Shown: piece after piece, positions 7,423 through 15,130 of the stretch | How positions within the stretch are numbered: the first letter of the stretch is position 1 | How the letters are laid out: every line of letters starts with the position of its first letter | From: JACVRW01 sp036009005 | GTDB taxonomy: Bacteria > Actinomycetota > Thermoleophilia > Solirubrobacterales > Thermoleophilaceae | DNA: 15,466 nt | Direction: 5' to 3' | Assembly (NCBI GenBank): GCA_036009005.1 | Contig: DASYMP010000054.1 | Coordinates: 1-15,466, forward strand | Made by a program: the position numbers and the translations under genes | Notes under the pieces: model-generated | What the model was told of the DNA's origin: nothing | What the model saw: only the letters and a program-made list of their open reading frames with translations | Database searches by the model: none

Positions 7423-8335
7423 CGAGGATCGCGTCCAGCTGGGCTCGCACGGTGCGGAGGTCCTCGACGCTCTTCACGACCCAGCCGAGCGAGTCGTGGG
7501 CCGCCTCCGAGCTCACCACGTCCGCCCCGAGCAGGGCGAGCGCACGCGCCCAGTCCACGGCCTCGGCGGCGCCGGGCGGCTTGACGAGGCCGATCGAGCG
7601 CAGACGCCCGACCGCCTGCGCCACGCCCGCGGCGAGCGCCGGCGCGATCCCGGGAACGCGCAGCTCGATGATCGCCTGCTCGCGCTCCGCCGAGGGGTAG
7701 TCGATCCAGTGGAAGAGGCAGCGGCGCTTGAGCGCGTCGTGCAGCTCGCGCGTCCGGTTGGAGGTGATCACGACGAGCGGCGGCGACTCTGCGCGGATCG
7801 TCTCGAGCTCCGGGATCGTGACCGCGAAGTCCGCGAGGAACTCGAGCAGGAACGCCTCGAACTCGTGGTCCGCGCGATCGAGCTCGTCGATCAGCAGCAC
7901 GGCGCCGCTCCCCGCTCGCACCGCGGCGAGCAGCGGGCGCTCCAGCAGGAAGCGCTCCGAGTAGAGCGCCCGTTCCGCGTTCTCGATCGTCGAGCCGGGA
8001 CCGGAGCTGTCGTCCTCGACGAGCGTGTGGAGCCGCGCGTGCAGCAGCTGGCGCGCGTAGTCCCATTCGTACAGCGCGTGACCGGCGTCGAGGCCCTCGT
8101 AGCTCTGGAGCCGGATCAGCCGGCGGCCCAGCGTGCGCGCGAGCGCCTTCGCCACCTCGGTCTTGCCGACGCCCGCGGGGCCCTCGAGCAGCAGCGGGCG
8201 CTCCGCCTTCAGGGCGAGGAAGACCGCCGTGGCGAGCCCTCGATCGGCGATGTAGGACGCCTCTCGAAGCGCGCGCGTCACGTCTTCGACGTGGGCGAGG
8301 TTCGCCGCCTCCGGCGTAGTCGCCCCCAGCCTCAC
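7415..8335 (-). CDS. coxD: MoxR-family AAA+ ATPase, CoxD-like
   Basis: 306-residue AAA+ ATPase. Walker A is GPAGVGKT at 52-59, Walker B is VLLIDELDRAD at 146-156, sensor 1 is TSNRTREL at 191-198, arginine finger candidates are R204/R205, and the helical lid with its sensor 2 region is around PPGAAEAVDWARAL at 253-266. Length and motifs match MoxR proteins of the CoxD branch, which use ATP hydrolysis with a VWA partner (CoxE, encoded next) to insert sulphur or metal into the molybdenum-hydroxylase active site. The start is GTG at 8335, overlapping the preceding microprotein stop as GTGA; there is no good ribosome binding site, so it is likely translationally coupled. Well supported as a family; the exact maturation step for these particular hydroxylases is inferred. 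Confidence 0.9.
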   Translation of the reverse strand: MRLGATTPEAANLAHVEDVTRALREASYIADRGLATAVFLALKAERPLLLEGPAGVGKTEVAKALARTLGRRLIRLQSYEGLDAGHALYEWDYARQLLHARLHTLVEDDSSGPGSTIENAERALYSERFLLERPLLAAVRAGSGAVLLIDELDRADHEFEAFLLEFLADFAVTIPELETIRAESPPLVVITSNRTRELHDALKRRCLFHWIDYPSAEREQAIIELRVPGIAPALAAGVAQAVGRLRSIGLVKPPGAAEAVDWARALALLGADVVSSEAAHDSLGWVVKSVEDLRTVRAQLDAILDD

Positions 8336-8499
8336 GCCCGGTTGCGGATCAGGACGATCAGGAGCGCCAGCAGCGCCGCGGCGATCAGCACCGGCGCCAG
8401 GCGCTTGGCGACCGGGCCGCCCGCGACCGCCATCACGTCGACCGGCTCAGCGGCCTCGTGGTTCACCTTCCGCACGCCCGGCGAGCCCTCGGCGGTCAC
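8332..8499 (-). CDS. 55-residue single-span membrane microprotein, probable detached CoxG anchor
   Basis: Short gene with GTG at 8499 overlapping the CoxG-like stop as GTGA, and a stop overlapping the coxD start as GTGA. The frame can be extended upstream to an ATG at 8532, but that would overlap CoxG by 37 bases. The 4-base overlap start fits the operon pattern better. Residues 1-34 are polar and include PVDVMAVAGGPVAKR at 19-33; 35-51 form one hydrophobic helix rich in Leu, Ala, Ile and Val, ending in positive IRNRA. From memory, many CoxG proteins end in a linker, a GGPVxKR-like segment and one C-terminal membrane helix that tethers the dehydrogenase to the membrane. This product looks like that tail encoded separately. 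Either it is a true split anchor or a one-base frameshift separates it from CoxG. Confidence 0.72.
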   Translation of the reverse strand: MTAEGSPGVRKVNHEAAEPVDVMAVAGGPVAKRLAPVLIAAALLALLIVLIRNRA

Positions 8500-8951
8500 G
8501 ACGACCCCGCCATCACGCGCGTCTCCAGGCACTGCACGAACTGGTCGATCAGGCGCGCGCTGACGTCGCCCATGATGCTTCGCCCGAAGCCGGCGATACG
8601 CCCGGTCACGTCGAGCGTGGCGGTCACGTTGACGCGCGTCTCGTTGTCGCCCGCGGCCTCCAGGACCGAGACGATCGTGGCGTCGACGGTGCCCTGCCCG
8701 CGCTGCTCGCGCCCGCCGCCGCGCATCACGACGCGGTGCTCGGATTCGTCCTTCTCGACGAACGTGAGGCGACTTGCGTACGACATCACGACGGCGCCGA
8801 TCTTCAGCTTCATCGTGCCGCGGTACTCGTCTCCCTCGATCTCCTCGAGCTGGAATCCGGGGATGCAGGGCGCGATTCGCTCCACGTCAGTGAGGATGGC
8901 CCAGGCCTGCGAGACCGGTGCCTGGACTGTGAACTCGTTGTTGATCTCCAT
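8496..8951 (-). CDS. coxG: CoxG-like SRPBCC-domain protein
   Basis: 151-residue START/SRPBCC lipid-binding fold protein, the group annotated as CO dehydrogenase subunit G. The N-terminal VQAPVSQAWAILTDVERIAPCIPG pattern (9-32) and C-terminal GFGRSIMGDVSARLIDQF (121-138) are typical. Known CoxG tethers molybdenum hydroxylases to the membrane and handles the quinone electron acceptor; the same role is inferred here. It ends directly after the SRPBCC fold (residue S151), without the C-terminal membrane helix many homologues carry. A matching helix is encoded by the next small gene in a frame displaced by one base. ATG at 8951 lies five bases after the stop of the large subunit L1. AAGGAG at 8965-8970 is 13 bases upstream, an unusually long spacing. 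Confidence 0.88.
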   Translation of the reverse strand: MEINNEFTVQAPVSQAWAILTDVERIAPCIPGFQLEEIEGDEYRGTMKLKIGAVVMSYASRLTFVEKDESEHRVVMRGGGREQRGQGTVDATIVSVLEAAGDNETRVNVTATLDVTGRIAGFGRSIMGDVSARLIDQFVQCLETRVMAGSS

Positions 8952-8956
8952 CGGAT

Positions 8957-11347
8957 CTACTGCTCTCCTTCGCGTTTGGCGGCGACGGCGTCGCGGATCA
9001 GCGACGCCGTGATCGGTGTGCTTGTGAAGGTCACGCCGAACGGCGACAGCGCGTCCGCGACGGCGTTGAGGACCGCGGCGGGCGCGGCGAGCGTGCCCGC
9101 CTCGCCCATTCCCTTGATCCCGCCGTCGGTGACCGGCGACGGCGTCTCGATGTGGTGCACCTCGATCGGCCCGACCTCCATGCTCGAGGCGAGCAGGTAG
9201 TCGAGCAGCGTGCCCGACAGGAAGTTGCCGTCATCGTCGTAGACGAACTCCTCGTAGAGCGCGCCGCCGATGCCCTGCGCGACCGCGCCGGCCACCTGGC
9301 CCTCCACGATCGTCGGGTTGAGCATCACGCCGCAGTCCTCGATCGCGACCGTCCGCTCGATGGTGACCTTGCCCGTCTCGGGATCCACCTCGACGACCAC
9401 CGCGATCGTGCCGTTCGAGTAGCTCTCCGGCGGGTCGTAGGAGCGCGTGGAGGTGAGGGCCATGTCGCCCTCGAGTTGGCGTGAGCCGGGCCCGAAGTAC
9501 GCGTACTGGGCCACCTCCTTGATCGTCCTCGCGGTGTCCGGCGCTCCGCGCACGAACGCCTTGCCGCCCGACAGCTCGATGTCGGCGGGGCTCACCTCCA
9601 TCAGGTGCGCCGCGAGCCGGAGCAGCTTGTCGCGCACGTCGCCGCCGGCCCGCATGATCAGGCCGCTGCCGATGACCCCGCTGCGGCTCGCGAAGGTGCC
9701 GGTGCTGTACGGCACGCCCTCCGTGTCGCCGTACTTGATGCGGACGTCCTCCATGCGCACGCCGAGCTGGTCGGCCGCGACCTGCGCGAACGTGGTCTCG
9801 TGACCCTGCCCGTGCGAGTGGAAGCCCATCCTCACGGTGACCGTGCCGTCGCCCTCCAGCGTCACCGAGCCCCAGTCGTAGGTCACCTGGTGCTTCTGGC
9901 CGACCGCCGCCGCGGCCTTGCTGCCGAAGCCGGCGGGCTCCACGAACGGGCTGAACCCGACCCCGATGTAGCGCCCCTCCTCGCGCAGCTTTGCCTGGCG
10001 CTCGCGCAGCGCGTCGTAGTCGAGCGCGTCGCGGGCCTGCTCCATCGACTCCTGGTAGCTGCCGCCGTCGTAGTTCATCCCCACGACGCTGCGGTACGGC
10101 TCGGAGGGGATGCAGTTCTGCAGGCGCAGCTCGAGCGGGTCACGCCCGAGCGCCCTGGCGGCGTCGTCGATGAGCACCTCGCGGGCGGTGTGCCCGGCAC
10201 CCCAACCCACGCCGCGGTAGGTCCCCGTCATGCACTTGTTCGTGTACACGGCGAGGATCTCGTAGGAGACGTGGTCGACCTTGTAGAGGCTCGGAAGCAG
10301 CGTGGCCGCGCACATCGCGTCGACCATGCCCGTCTGCGGAAAGCAGCCGTAGGCGCCGGCGTTCGCGTTGTAGCGCCCGCGCATGCCTAGGAAGGTCCCG
10401 TCGGCCGCCACCGCGAGCTCGAGGTCCATCACGAGCTCCTTGGCGTGCACGGCCGAGGACAGGTGCTCGTAGCGGTCCTCGATCCACTTGACCGGACGCC
10501 CGATGCGCCGGGCCGCGAACGGGATCACGACCTCCTCGATGTACGGGTGGGCCTTGATCCCGAATCCGCCGCCCACGTCGGGGGCGATCACCTGAAGGTC
10601 GGACTCGGCGAGGCCGAAGCACTCCGCCGCGACCGAGCGAGTCAGGTGAGGGATCTGCGTGGACGAGTAGATCAGGAAGCCCTCGCGGCCGCGGTCGTAC
10701 TCCGCGATCACGCCACGGCACTCGATCGGGACGCCGGCCACCCGGCCGTGCACGAAGCGATGGCTGAAGACGTGATCCGCCTCCGCGAACACTCGTTCCG
10801 GATCGCCGTGCGACTCGCTCTTTCGCCCGATCAGGTTGGCGGGGAGGTCCTCGTGGAGCAGGGCCGCGCCGGGGTCGAGCGCCCCCTCGGGGTCGATGAC
10901 CGCGGGCAGGCGCTCGTACTCCACGTCGATCAGCTCGCAGGCGTCCTCGGCGATGTAGCGCGAGTCGGCCACCACGACCGCGACGGCCTCGCCCACGTAG
11001 CGGACCTTCTTGGTCGGCAGCGGCTCGCGGAGGTTGTCGCCCATGCCCGGCAGGAACGCGCGGGACACGATCGGCTGGATCCCCTCGGCCTCGAGGTCCT
11101 GGCCCGTGAACACGGCGGTCACGCCCGGCAGCGCCGCGGCGCGGCTCGTGTCGATCGACGTGATGTTGGCGTGTGCGACCGGGCTCCGCAGGAAGGCGGC
11201 GTGCAGCATCCCGGGAAGCGACATGTCGTCCACGAAGCGGCCCTCGCCGCGCAGGAAGCGCGGGTCCTCGACGCGGTTGATCTTCGCGCCGACGTACTGC
11301 GCGCCCGCGGGGTGCAGCTCGTGGTCGATCGGCAGGGAGGTCGTCAT
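8957..11347 (-). CDS. Molybdopterin-binding large subunit (L1), xanthine dehydrogenase/CoxL family
   Basis: 796-residue catalytic subunit of a molybdenum hydroxylase, which adds a water-derived oxygen to a carbon next to nitrogen or to an aldehyde. The N-terminal half (about 15-130) is the a/b hammerhead domain; molybdopterin-binding regions follow. Landmarks: GGGFG at 259-263, active-site loop TYRGVGW at 376-382, GQGHET at 513-518 and catalytic glutamate E749 in KGMGEAG at 745-751. The loop lacks the cysteine of true CO dehydrogenase (AYRCSFR) and differs from form II (AYRGAGR) by carrying Trp instead of the last Arg, so it should not be called a CO dehydrogenase. ATG at 11347 overlaps the S1 stop as ATGA and is preceded by an AGGGGA ribosome binding site. 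With M and S1 it forms a canonical M-S-L set. Substrate unknown. Confidence 0.92.
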   Translation of the reverse strand: MTTSLPIDHELHPAGAQYVGAKINRVEDPRFLRGEGRFVDDMSLPGMLHAAFLRSPVAHANITSIDTSRAAALPGVTAVFTGQDLEAEGIQPIVSRAFLPGMGDNLREPLPTKKVRYVGEAVAVVVADSRYIAEDACELIDVEYERLPAVIDPEGALDPGAALLHEDLPANLIGRKSESHGDPERVFAEADHVFSHRFVHGRVAGVPIECRGVIAEYDRGREGFLIYSSTQIPHLTRSVAAECFGLAESDLQVIAPDVGGGFGIKAHPYIEEVVIPFAARRIGRPVKWIEDRYEHLSSAVHAKELVMDLELAVAADGTFLGMRGRYNANAGAYGCFPQTGMVDAMCAATLLPSLYKVDHVSYEILAVYTNKCMTGTYRGVGWGAGHTAREVLIDDAARALGRDPLELRLQNCIPSEPYRSVVGMNYDGGSYQESMEQARDALDYDALRERQAKLREEGRYIGVGFSPFVEPAGFGSKAAAAVGQKHQVTYDWGSVTLEGDGTVTVRMGFHSHGQGHETTFAQVAADQLGVRMEDVRIKYGDTEGVPYSTGTFASRSGVIGSGLIMRAGGDVRDKLLRLAAHLMEVSPADIELSGGKAFVRGAPDTARTIKEVAQYAYFGPGSRQLEGDMALTSTRSYDPPESYSNGTIAVVVEVDPETGKVTIERTVAIEDCGVMLNPTIVEGQVAGAVAQGIGGALYEEFVYDDDGNFLSGTLLDYLLASSMEVGPIEVHHIETPSPVTDGGIKGMGEAGTLAAPAAVLNAVADALSPFGVTFTSTPITASLIRDAVAAKREGEQ

Positions 11348-11844
11348 CCCGCTGTCCCCTCGCTCGCAGTGACGGTGCCTTCTCGGAGCTGGAGCGCCGC
11401 CGCCTGCACCGACCGGACGATCCCGGTGTAGCCCGTGCAGCGGCAGATGTTGCCGGACAGCTCGTCGCGGATCTCCTCCTCGGAGGGATCGTCGTTTCGC
11501 TCCAGCAGGGCGGTCGCCGCCATCAGGAAGCCCGGCGTGCAGAAGCCGCACTGGAGGCCGTGGTTCTCCTGGAAGGCGCGCTGAAGCACGTTCAGCCCGC
11601 CGTTCGGCGCGAGCCCCTCCACGGTCTGGATGGCCGTGCCGTCGGCCTGGCACGCGAGCGTCAGGCACGAGCGGACGGTCTCCCCGTCCACGAGCACGGT
11701 GCACGCACCGCACACGCCCTGCTCGCAGCCCACGTGCGTGCCGGTGAGGCCGAGCTCGTGGCGAAGGAAGTCCGACAGCAGCAGGCGCGGCTCGACCTCC
11801 TCCTCCACCGGGTTGCCGTTGACTGTCAGCGAGACCGTCCTCAT
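11344..11844 (-). CDS. [2Fe-2S] small subunit (S1) of molybdenum hydroxylase
   Basis: 166-residue electron-transfer subunit that passes electrons from molybdenum to FAD. All eight cluster cysteines are present: the plant-ferredoxin-type cluster C40, C45, C48 and C60 (GCEQGVCGACTV region) and the helical-domain cluster C99, C102, C134 and C136 (CGFCTPG and CRCTGY). Length is normal for CoxS/XDH small subunits (about 155-170). ATG at 11844 overlaps the medium-subunit stop as ATGA, with AGGGAG seven bases upstream. Its stop overlaps the start of large subunit L1, so M, S1 and L1 are made together and should form one complex. Confidence 0.95.
   Translation of the reverse strand: MRTVSLTVNGNPVEEEVEPRLLLSDFLRHELGLTGTHVGCEQGVCGACTVLVDGETVRSCLTLACQADGTAIQTVEGLAPNGGLNVLQRAFQENHGLQCGFCTPGFLMAATALLERNDDPSEEEIRDELSGNICRCTGYTGIVRSVQAAALQLREGTVTASEGTAG
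11355..11360 (-). promoter_or_regulatory. Ribosome binding site of large subunit L1
   Basis: Minus strand reads AGGGGA, seven bases before the ATG at 11347, inside the end of the S1 gene. It supports that ATG as the start rather than a long read-through in the same frame. Confidence 0.65.
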
Positions 11845-12710
11845 GCTGTGCTCCCTGTCGCTTTGGTTGCGTCGTCGAGCGCCCTGGCGGCGAGGACGCC
11901 CGCGACGCTCTTGCGGTATTCGGCGCTCGCGTGCGAGTCGCCGGCCGGCGACAGCGCGTCACGAACGATCTGCTCCACGTCCGAGCGCGTGCCGGCGTCC
12001 CAGGCGGCGCCCTCGAGCGCCTGCTCGGCGGCGGCGATGCGCATGGGACGGTCGGCCGCTCCGGCCACGGCGATGCGCGCGTCGCGCAGCCTGCCGTCCT
12101 CGACCGACACGACCGCGGCCACCGCGACCAGCGCGAAGTCGCCGTGCGCGCGCGCCACCTCGCGGAAGCCCCAGCCCGCGCTCGCCGGCGCCTCCGGGAA
12201 CAGGATCTCCGTGAGCAGCTCGTCGTCCGCGAGCGCGGTCATGAACGGTCCCTGGAAGAAATCGTCAGCCTGAATCGTGCGCGTGCCGTCGGGGCCGAGC
12301 GCCACCAGCTCCGCGCCGAGCGCTACCGCCACGAGCGGCGCCTCGGCCGCCGGGTCGGCGTGCGCGATGCTGCCTCCGAGCGTCCCGCGATTGCGGATCG
12401 CCGGATGGCCCACGTGGCGCATGGCCTCGGTGAGCATCGGCACGCGGGACTGGATCTCATGCGAGCGCTGCACCTGGCCGTGGCGGACCATGGACCCGAT
12501 CCGGATCCCGCCGTTCGCGAGCGTGCCGTCGAGTCCCTGGACGCGGCGCAGGTCGACCAGCACCGACGGACGTGCAAGCCGGAGGTTCATGAGCGGCAGG
12601 AGGCTCTGGCCGCCCGCGAGGATCTTGCCGTCGCCACCGGCCTCCCGCAGGAGCGACGCCGCCTCCACGGACGTCTCAGGAGCGTGGTACTCGAATGGTG
12701 CTGGCTTCAT
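11841..12710 (-). CDS. FAD-binding medium subunit (M) of molybdenum hydroxylase
   Basis: 289-residue flavoprotein subunit of the CoxM/xanthine-dehydrogenase FAD-binding family. It receives electrons from the iron-sulphur subunit and passes them to the external acceptor. FAD-binding signatures are AGGQSLLPLM at 32-41 and TLGGS at 110-114 within RNRGTLGGSIAHADPAAE (106-123); the C-terminal CO-dehydrogenase flavoprotein domain (about 180-280) follows. Length is typical. ATG at 12710 overlaps the stop of L2 as ATGA, with AGGGAG four bases upstream; its own stop overlaps S1. The frame stays open far upstream to 14339, but that is antisense-type shadow coding over L2. It is the only medium subunit in the window and may serve only S1/L1 or also S2/L2. 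Confidence 0.93.
   Translation of the reverse strand: MKPAPFEYHAPETSVEAASLLREAGGDGKILAGGQSLLPLMNLRLARPSVLVDLRRVQGLDGTLANGGIRIGSMVRHGQVQRSHEIQSRVPMLTEAMRHVGHPAIRNRGTLGGSIAHADPAAEAPLVAVALGAELVALGPDGTRTIQADDFFQGPFMTALADDELLTEILFPEAPASAGWGFREVARAHGDFALVAVAAVVSVEDGRLRDARIAVAGAADRPMRIAAAEQALEGAAWDAGTRSDVEQIVRDALSPAGDSHASAEYRKSVAGVLAARALDDATKATGSTA
11851..11856 (-). promoter_or_regulatory. Ribosome binding site of small subunit S1
   Basis: Minus strand reads AGGGAG with a six-base spacer to the ATG at 11844, which supports this start. Confidence 0.65.
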
Positions 12711-15130
12711 CTGTCTCCCTTGTCTGAAGGTGCGCCCGAGGCGGCGAGGTCCATGAGCTCCTCGGGGTCGAGCGGCATGCGCCTGACCGCGACGCCGGAC
12801 GCGCTGAGCGCGTCGTCGATCGCGGCGGCCGCCACCGCCGGTACCGGGATCGCCCCGCCCTCGCCGGCGCCCTTGACGCCGAGCGGGTTGAGCGGCGACG
12901 GCGTCTCGAGGTGATGCAGCTCGATCTCCGGGACCTCGGTGGCGTACGGGATCAGGAAATCCATCAGCGACGCGTTCTGGATCTGCCCCTGAGCGTCGTA
13001 GGCGAGCCGCTCGTAGAACGATCCGCCCACGCCCTGCGCGATGCCGCCGATCACCTGACCGTCGACCACGAGCGGGTTGATCACGATGCCGCAGTCGTGC
13101 ACGACGACGTAGCGGACGAAGCGAACCTCGCCGGTCTCCGTGTCGAGCTCGATAACGGCGCCATGGACACCGCTCGCCCAGGTCGCGTTCTGCGGGCTGA
13201 AGAAGCCGGTGGCCTCGAGGCCCGGCTCCTCGTCCGCGTTCAGGAGCGGACCCTCGTCGCTCGACTCGCGCGGGACCGCCGGGCCCAGCGCGGCGAGCGC
13301 CGCGAGGTCGTTGTCGAAGCCATAGCGGTCCGGCTTGGCGGCCTTGGCCACCTGGCCCAGCGTCACCGAGGTTCCGGGCGATCCCTTCACCGAGATGCGG
13401 CCGTCCTCCACCTCGAGGTCCGCGGGCGAGACCTCGAGCATGTTCGCCGCCAGGCGCAGCGCCTTGTCGCGCACGGTGCCGGCGGCGCGGTCGACGGCGC
13501 TCGCGCCGTGCACGGCCCCGCGGCTCGCGTAGGTGCCGATGCCCCAGCGGAACTTCGCGGTGTCGCCCAGCTCCACCTGGACGCTGTCGAGGTCGGCGCC
13601 GAGCCGCTCCGCGGCCACCTGGGCGAGCGTGGTCGAGTGCGACTGTCCCTGGTCCGTGAAGCCCGTCGTGACGCGCACCGTGCCGGTGTCGGGCTCGACG
13701 ATCACGTGTGCGCCCTCGTAGGGCCCGCCGCCGGTGGACTCCACGTAACAGGCGAGCCCCACCCCGAGCAGCTTCGTGGTCTCGCGCGACGCCGCCTGCG
13801 CCTCGCGCAGCGCGGGCATGTCGAGTGCCTCCTCGAGCATCGACAGCTGCGTGAAGTAGGCGCCGCTGTCCATGATCACGGTGAAGCCGTCGGCCGTCAC
13901 GAGTCCGTCGCGGCGGTAGGGGAACTCGTCGTCGCCCACGAAGTTCCGGCGGCGCACCTCGAACTGATCGAGCCCCAGGGCGCGCGCCACGTCGTCGAGC
14001 GCGCGCTCCGTGACGAAGCACATGTGAGGACGCCCGGCGCCTCGGTAGGGCGTGCAGACGACGGTGTTCGTGTAGACGCCGCGGAAGCCCACGTGGATGT
14101 TCGGGATCCGGTAGGCCGCCCCGACCTGGCCGGCCGTGATGCGGCCGAGCTCGAGCCCGTACGGCACGAACGCGCCGGTGTCCACGAGGAACTCGTCGCG
14201 CAGGGCCGTCACGACGCCGTCCTCGGTCACCGCGATCTCCACGTCGTGGATCTGCGCCCGCTCGTGGTGCGAGGCGGTGAAGTGCTCGACGCGGTCCTCG
14301 ATCCACTTCACCGGCCGGCGCAGCTCGCGCGCGGCCCACGGCACGAGCACCTCCTCCGGGTACATGAAGAAGCCCTTGACGCCGAAGCCGCCGCCCGTGT
14401 CGGGCGCGGTGATGCGGATGCGCGACTCCGGGATGTCGAAGAACTGGGCGAGCCCGGAGCGCAGCGGGTGCACCACCTGCGTCGCGTTCCAGAGCATCAG
14501 CTCCTCACCGCGTGGGTCCCACTCGGCGACCATGCCGCGCGTCTCCATCGGCATCGCGGCGCTGCGCTCGAGGATGTAGCGGTGGCGCAGCACGAGGTGC
14601 GCGTCACGGAACGCCGCGTCCGGGTCGCCGACCTGCTGGACGATGTGCCCGGAGACGTTGCCCTCCATGTCGGAGTGGACCTGGTCGGCACCCTCCTCGA
14701 CGGCGGCGTTCACGTCGACCACCACCGGCAGCGGCTCGAGCTCGAGCCGGACGCGCTCGCGCGCGTCCTCGGCCACGTAGCGGTCCTCGGCGACGATCAT
14801 CGCGACGATCTGCCCCGCGTAGTGCACCTCGTCCGAGGCGATCGGGCACTGCGTTCGCGGCTCGACCAGGTCGGGATGCGGGAACAGGAGCGGCAGCGCG
14901 CGATCGAATGCGCCGAGGTCGCCGGCGCCGTAGACGGCGTGCACGCCGGGAGTCGCGCGCGCCTCCTCGAGGTCGATCTCGGTGATGCGCGCGTGCGCGT
15001 GCGGGCTGCGCACGAAGACCACCTCGAGCGCGTCGCGCACGGGCACGTCGTCCACGTACATGCCGCGTCCGCGCAGCAGGCGCGCGTCGGAGCTGCGCGG
15101 CACGCGCTTGCCGAATACGCGCTCCTTCAC
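12707..15130 (-). CDS. Molybdopterin-binding large subunit (L2), xanthine dehydrogenase/CoxL form II-like
   Basis: 807-residue second molybdenum-hydroxylase catalytic subunit, clearly paralogous to but divergent from L1. Hammerhead domain at about 15-145, then the molybdopterin domains: GGGFG at 246-250, active-site loop PYRGAGR at 361-367, GQSHSTT at 495-501 (where L1 and most relatives have GQGHET) and the catalytic glutamate E757 in KGAGEGG at 753-759. The YRGAGR loop is that of form II 'putative CO dehydrogenases', whose members are not shown to use CO physiologically and include various N-heterocycle or aldehyde hydroxylases. Compared with L1 it has an insert-like acidic segment around 600-635 (EDP/ES-rich). 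GTG at 15130 overlaps the S2 stop as GTGA, with a weak GGAG about nine bases upstream; the frame extends to 15457 only as shadow of S2. Substrate unknown. Confidence 0.92.
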   Translation of the reverse strand: MKERVFGKRVPRSSDARLLRGRGMYVDDVPVRDALEVVFVRSPHAHARITEIDLEEARATPGVHAVYGAGDLGAFDRALPLLFPHPDLVEPRTQCPIASDEVHYAGQIVAMIVAEDRYVAEDARERVRLELEPLPVVVDVNAAVEEGADQVHSDMEGNVSGHIVQQVGDPDAAFRDAHLVLRHRYILERSAAMPMETRGMVAEWDPRGEELMLWNATQVVHPLRSGLAQFFDIPESRIRITAPDTGGGFGVKGFFMYPEEVLVPWAARELRRPVKWIEDRVEHFTASHHERAQIHDVEIAVTEDGVVTALRDEFLVDTGAFVPYGLELGRITAGQVGAAYRIPNIHVGFRGVYTNTVVCTPYRGAGRPHMCFVTERALDDVARALGLDQFEVRRRNFVGDDEFPYRRDGLVTADGFTVIMDSGAYFTQLSMLEEALDMPALREAQAASRETTKLLGVGLACYVESTGGGPYEGAHVIVEPDTGTVRVTTGFTDQGQSHSTTLAQVAAERLGADLDSVQVELGDTAKFRWGIGTYASRGAVHGASAVDRAAGTVRDKALRLAANMLEVSPADLEVEDGRISVKGSPGTSVTLGQVAKAAKPDRYGFDNDLAALAALGPAVPRESSDEGPLLNADEEPGLEATGFFSPQNATWASGVHGAVIELDTETGEVRFVRYVVVHDCGIVINPLVVDGQVIGGIAQGVGGSFYERLAYDAQGQIQNASLMDFLIPYATEVPEIELHHLETPSPLNPLGVKGAGEGGAIPVPAVAAAAIDDALSASGVAVRRMPLDPEELMDLAASGAPSDKGDR
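12715..12720 (-). promoter_or_regulatory. Ribosome binding site of the medium subunit
   Basis: Minus strand reads AGGGAG, four bases before the ATG at 12710. It favours this ATG over the longer in-frame extension. Confidence 0.55.

Noticed and set aside
8332..8532. 66-residue version of the membrane microprotein starting at ATG 8532
   Set aside because: It would overlap the CoxG coding end by 37 bases. GTG at 8499 gives the 4-base GTGA overlap seen throughout the operon.
8957..11962. Large subunit L1 as a 1001-residue protein starting at 11962
   Set aside because: The extra N-terminal part is low-complexity shadow of the S1 gene. The hammerhead domain begins just after the ATG at 11347, which has a ribosome binding site and an ATGA overlap. 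The same reasoning trims the extensions of L2, the medium subunit and the acyl-CoA synthetase.
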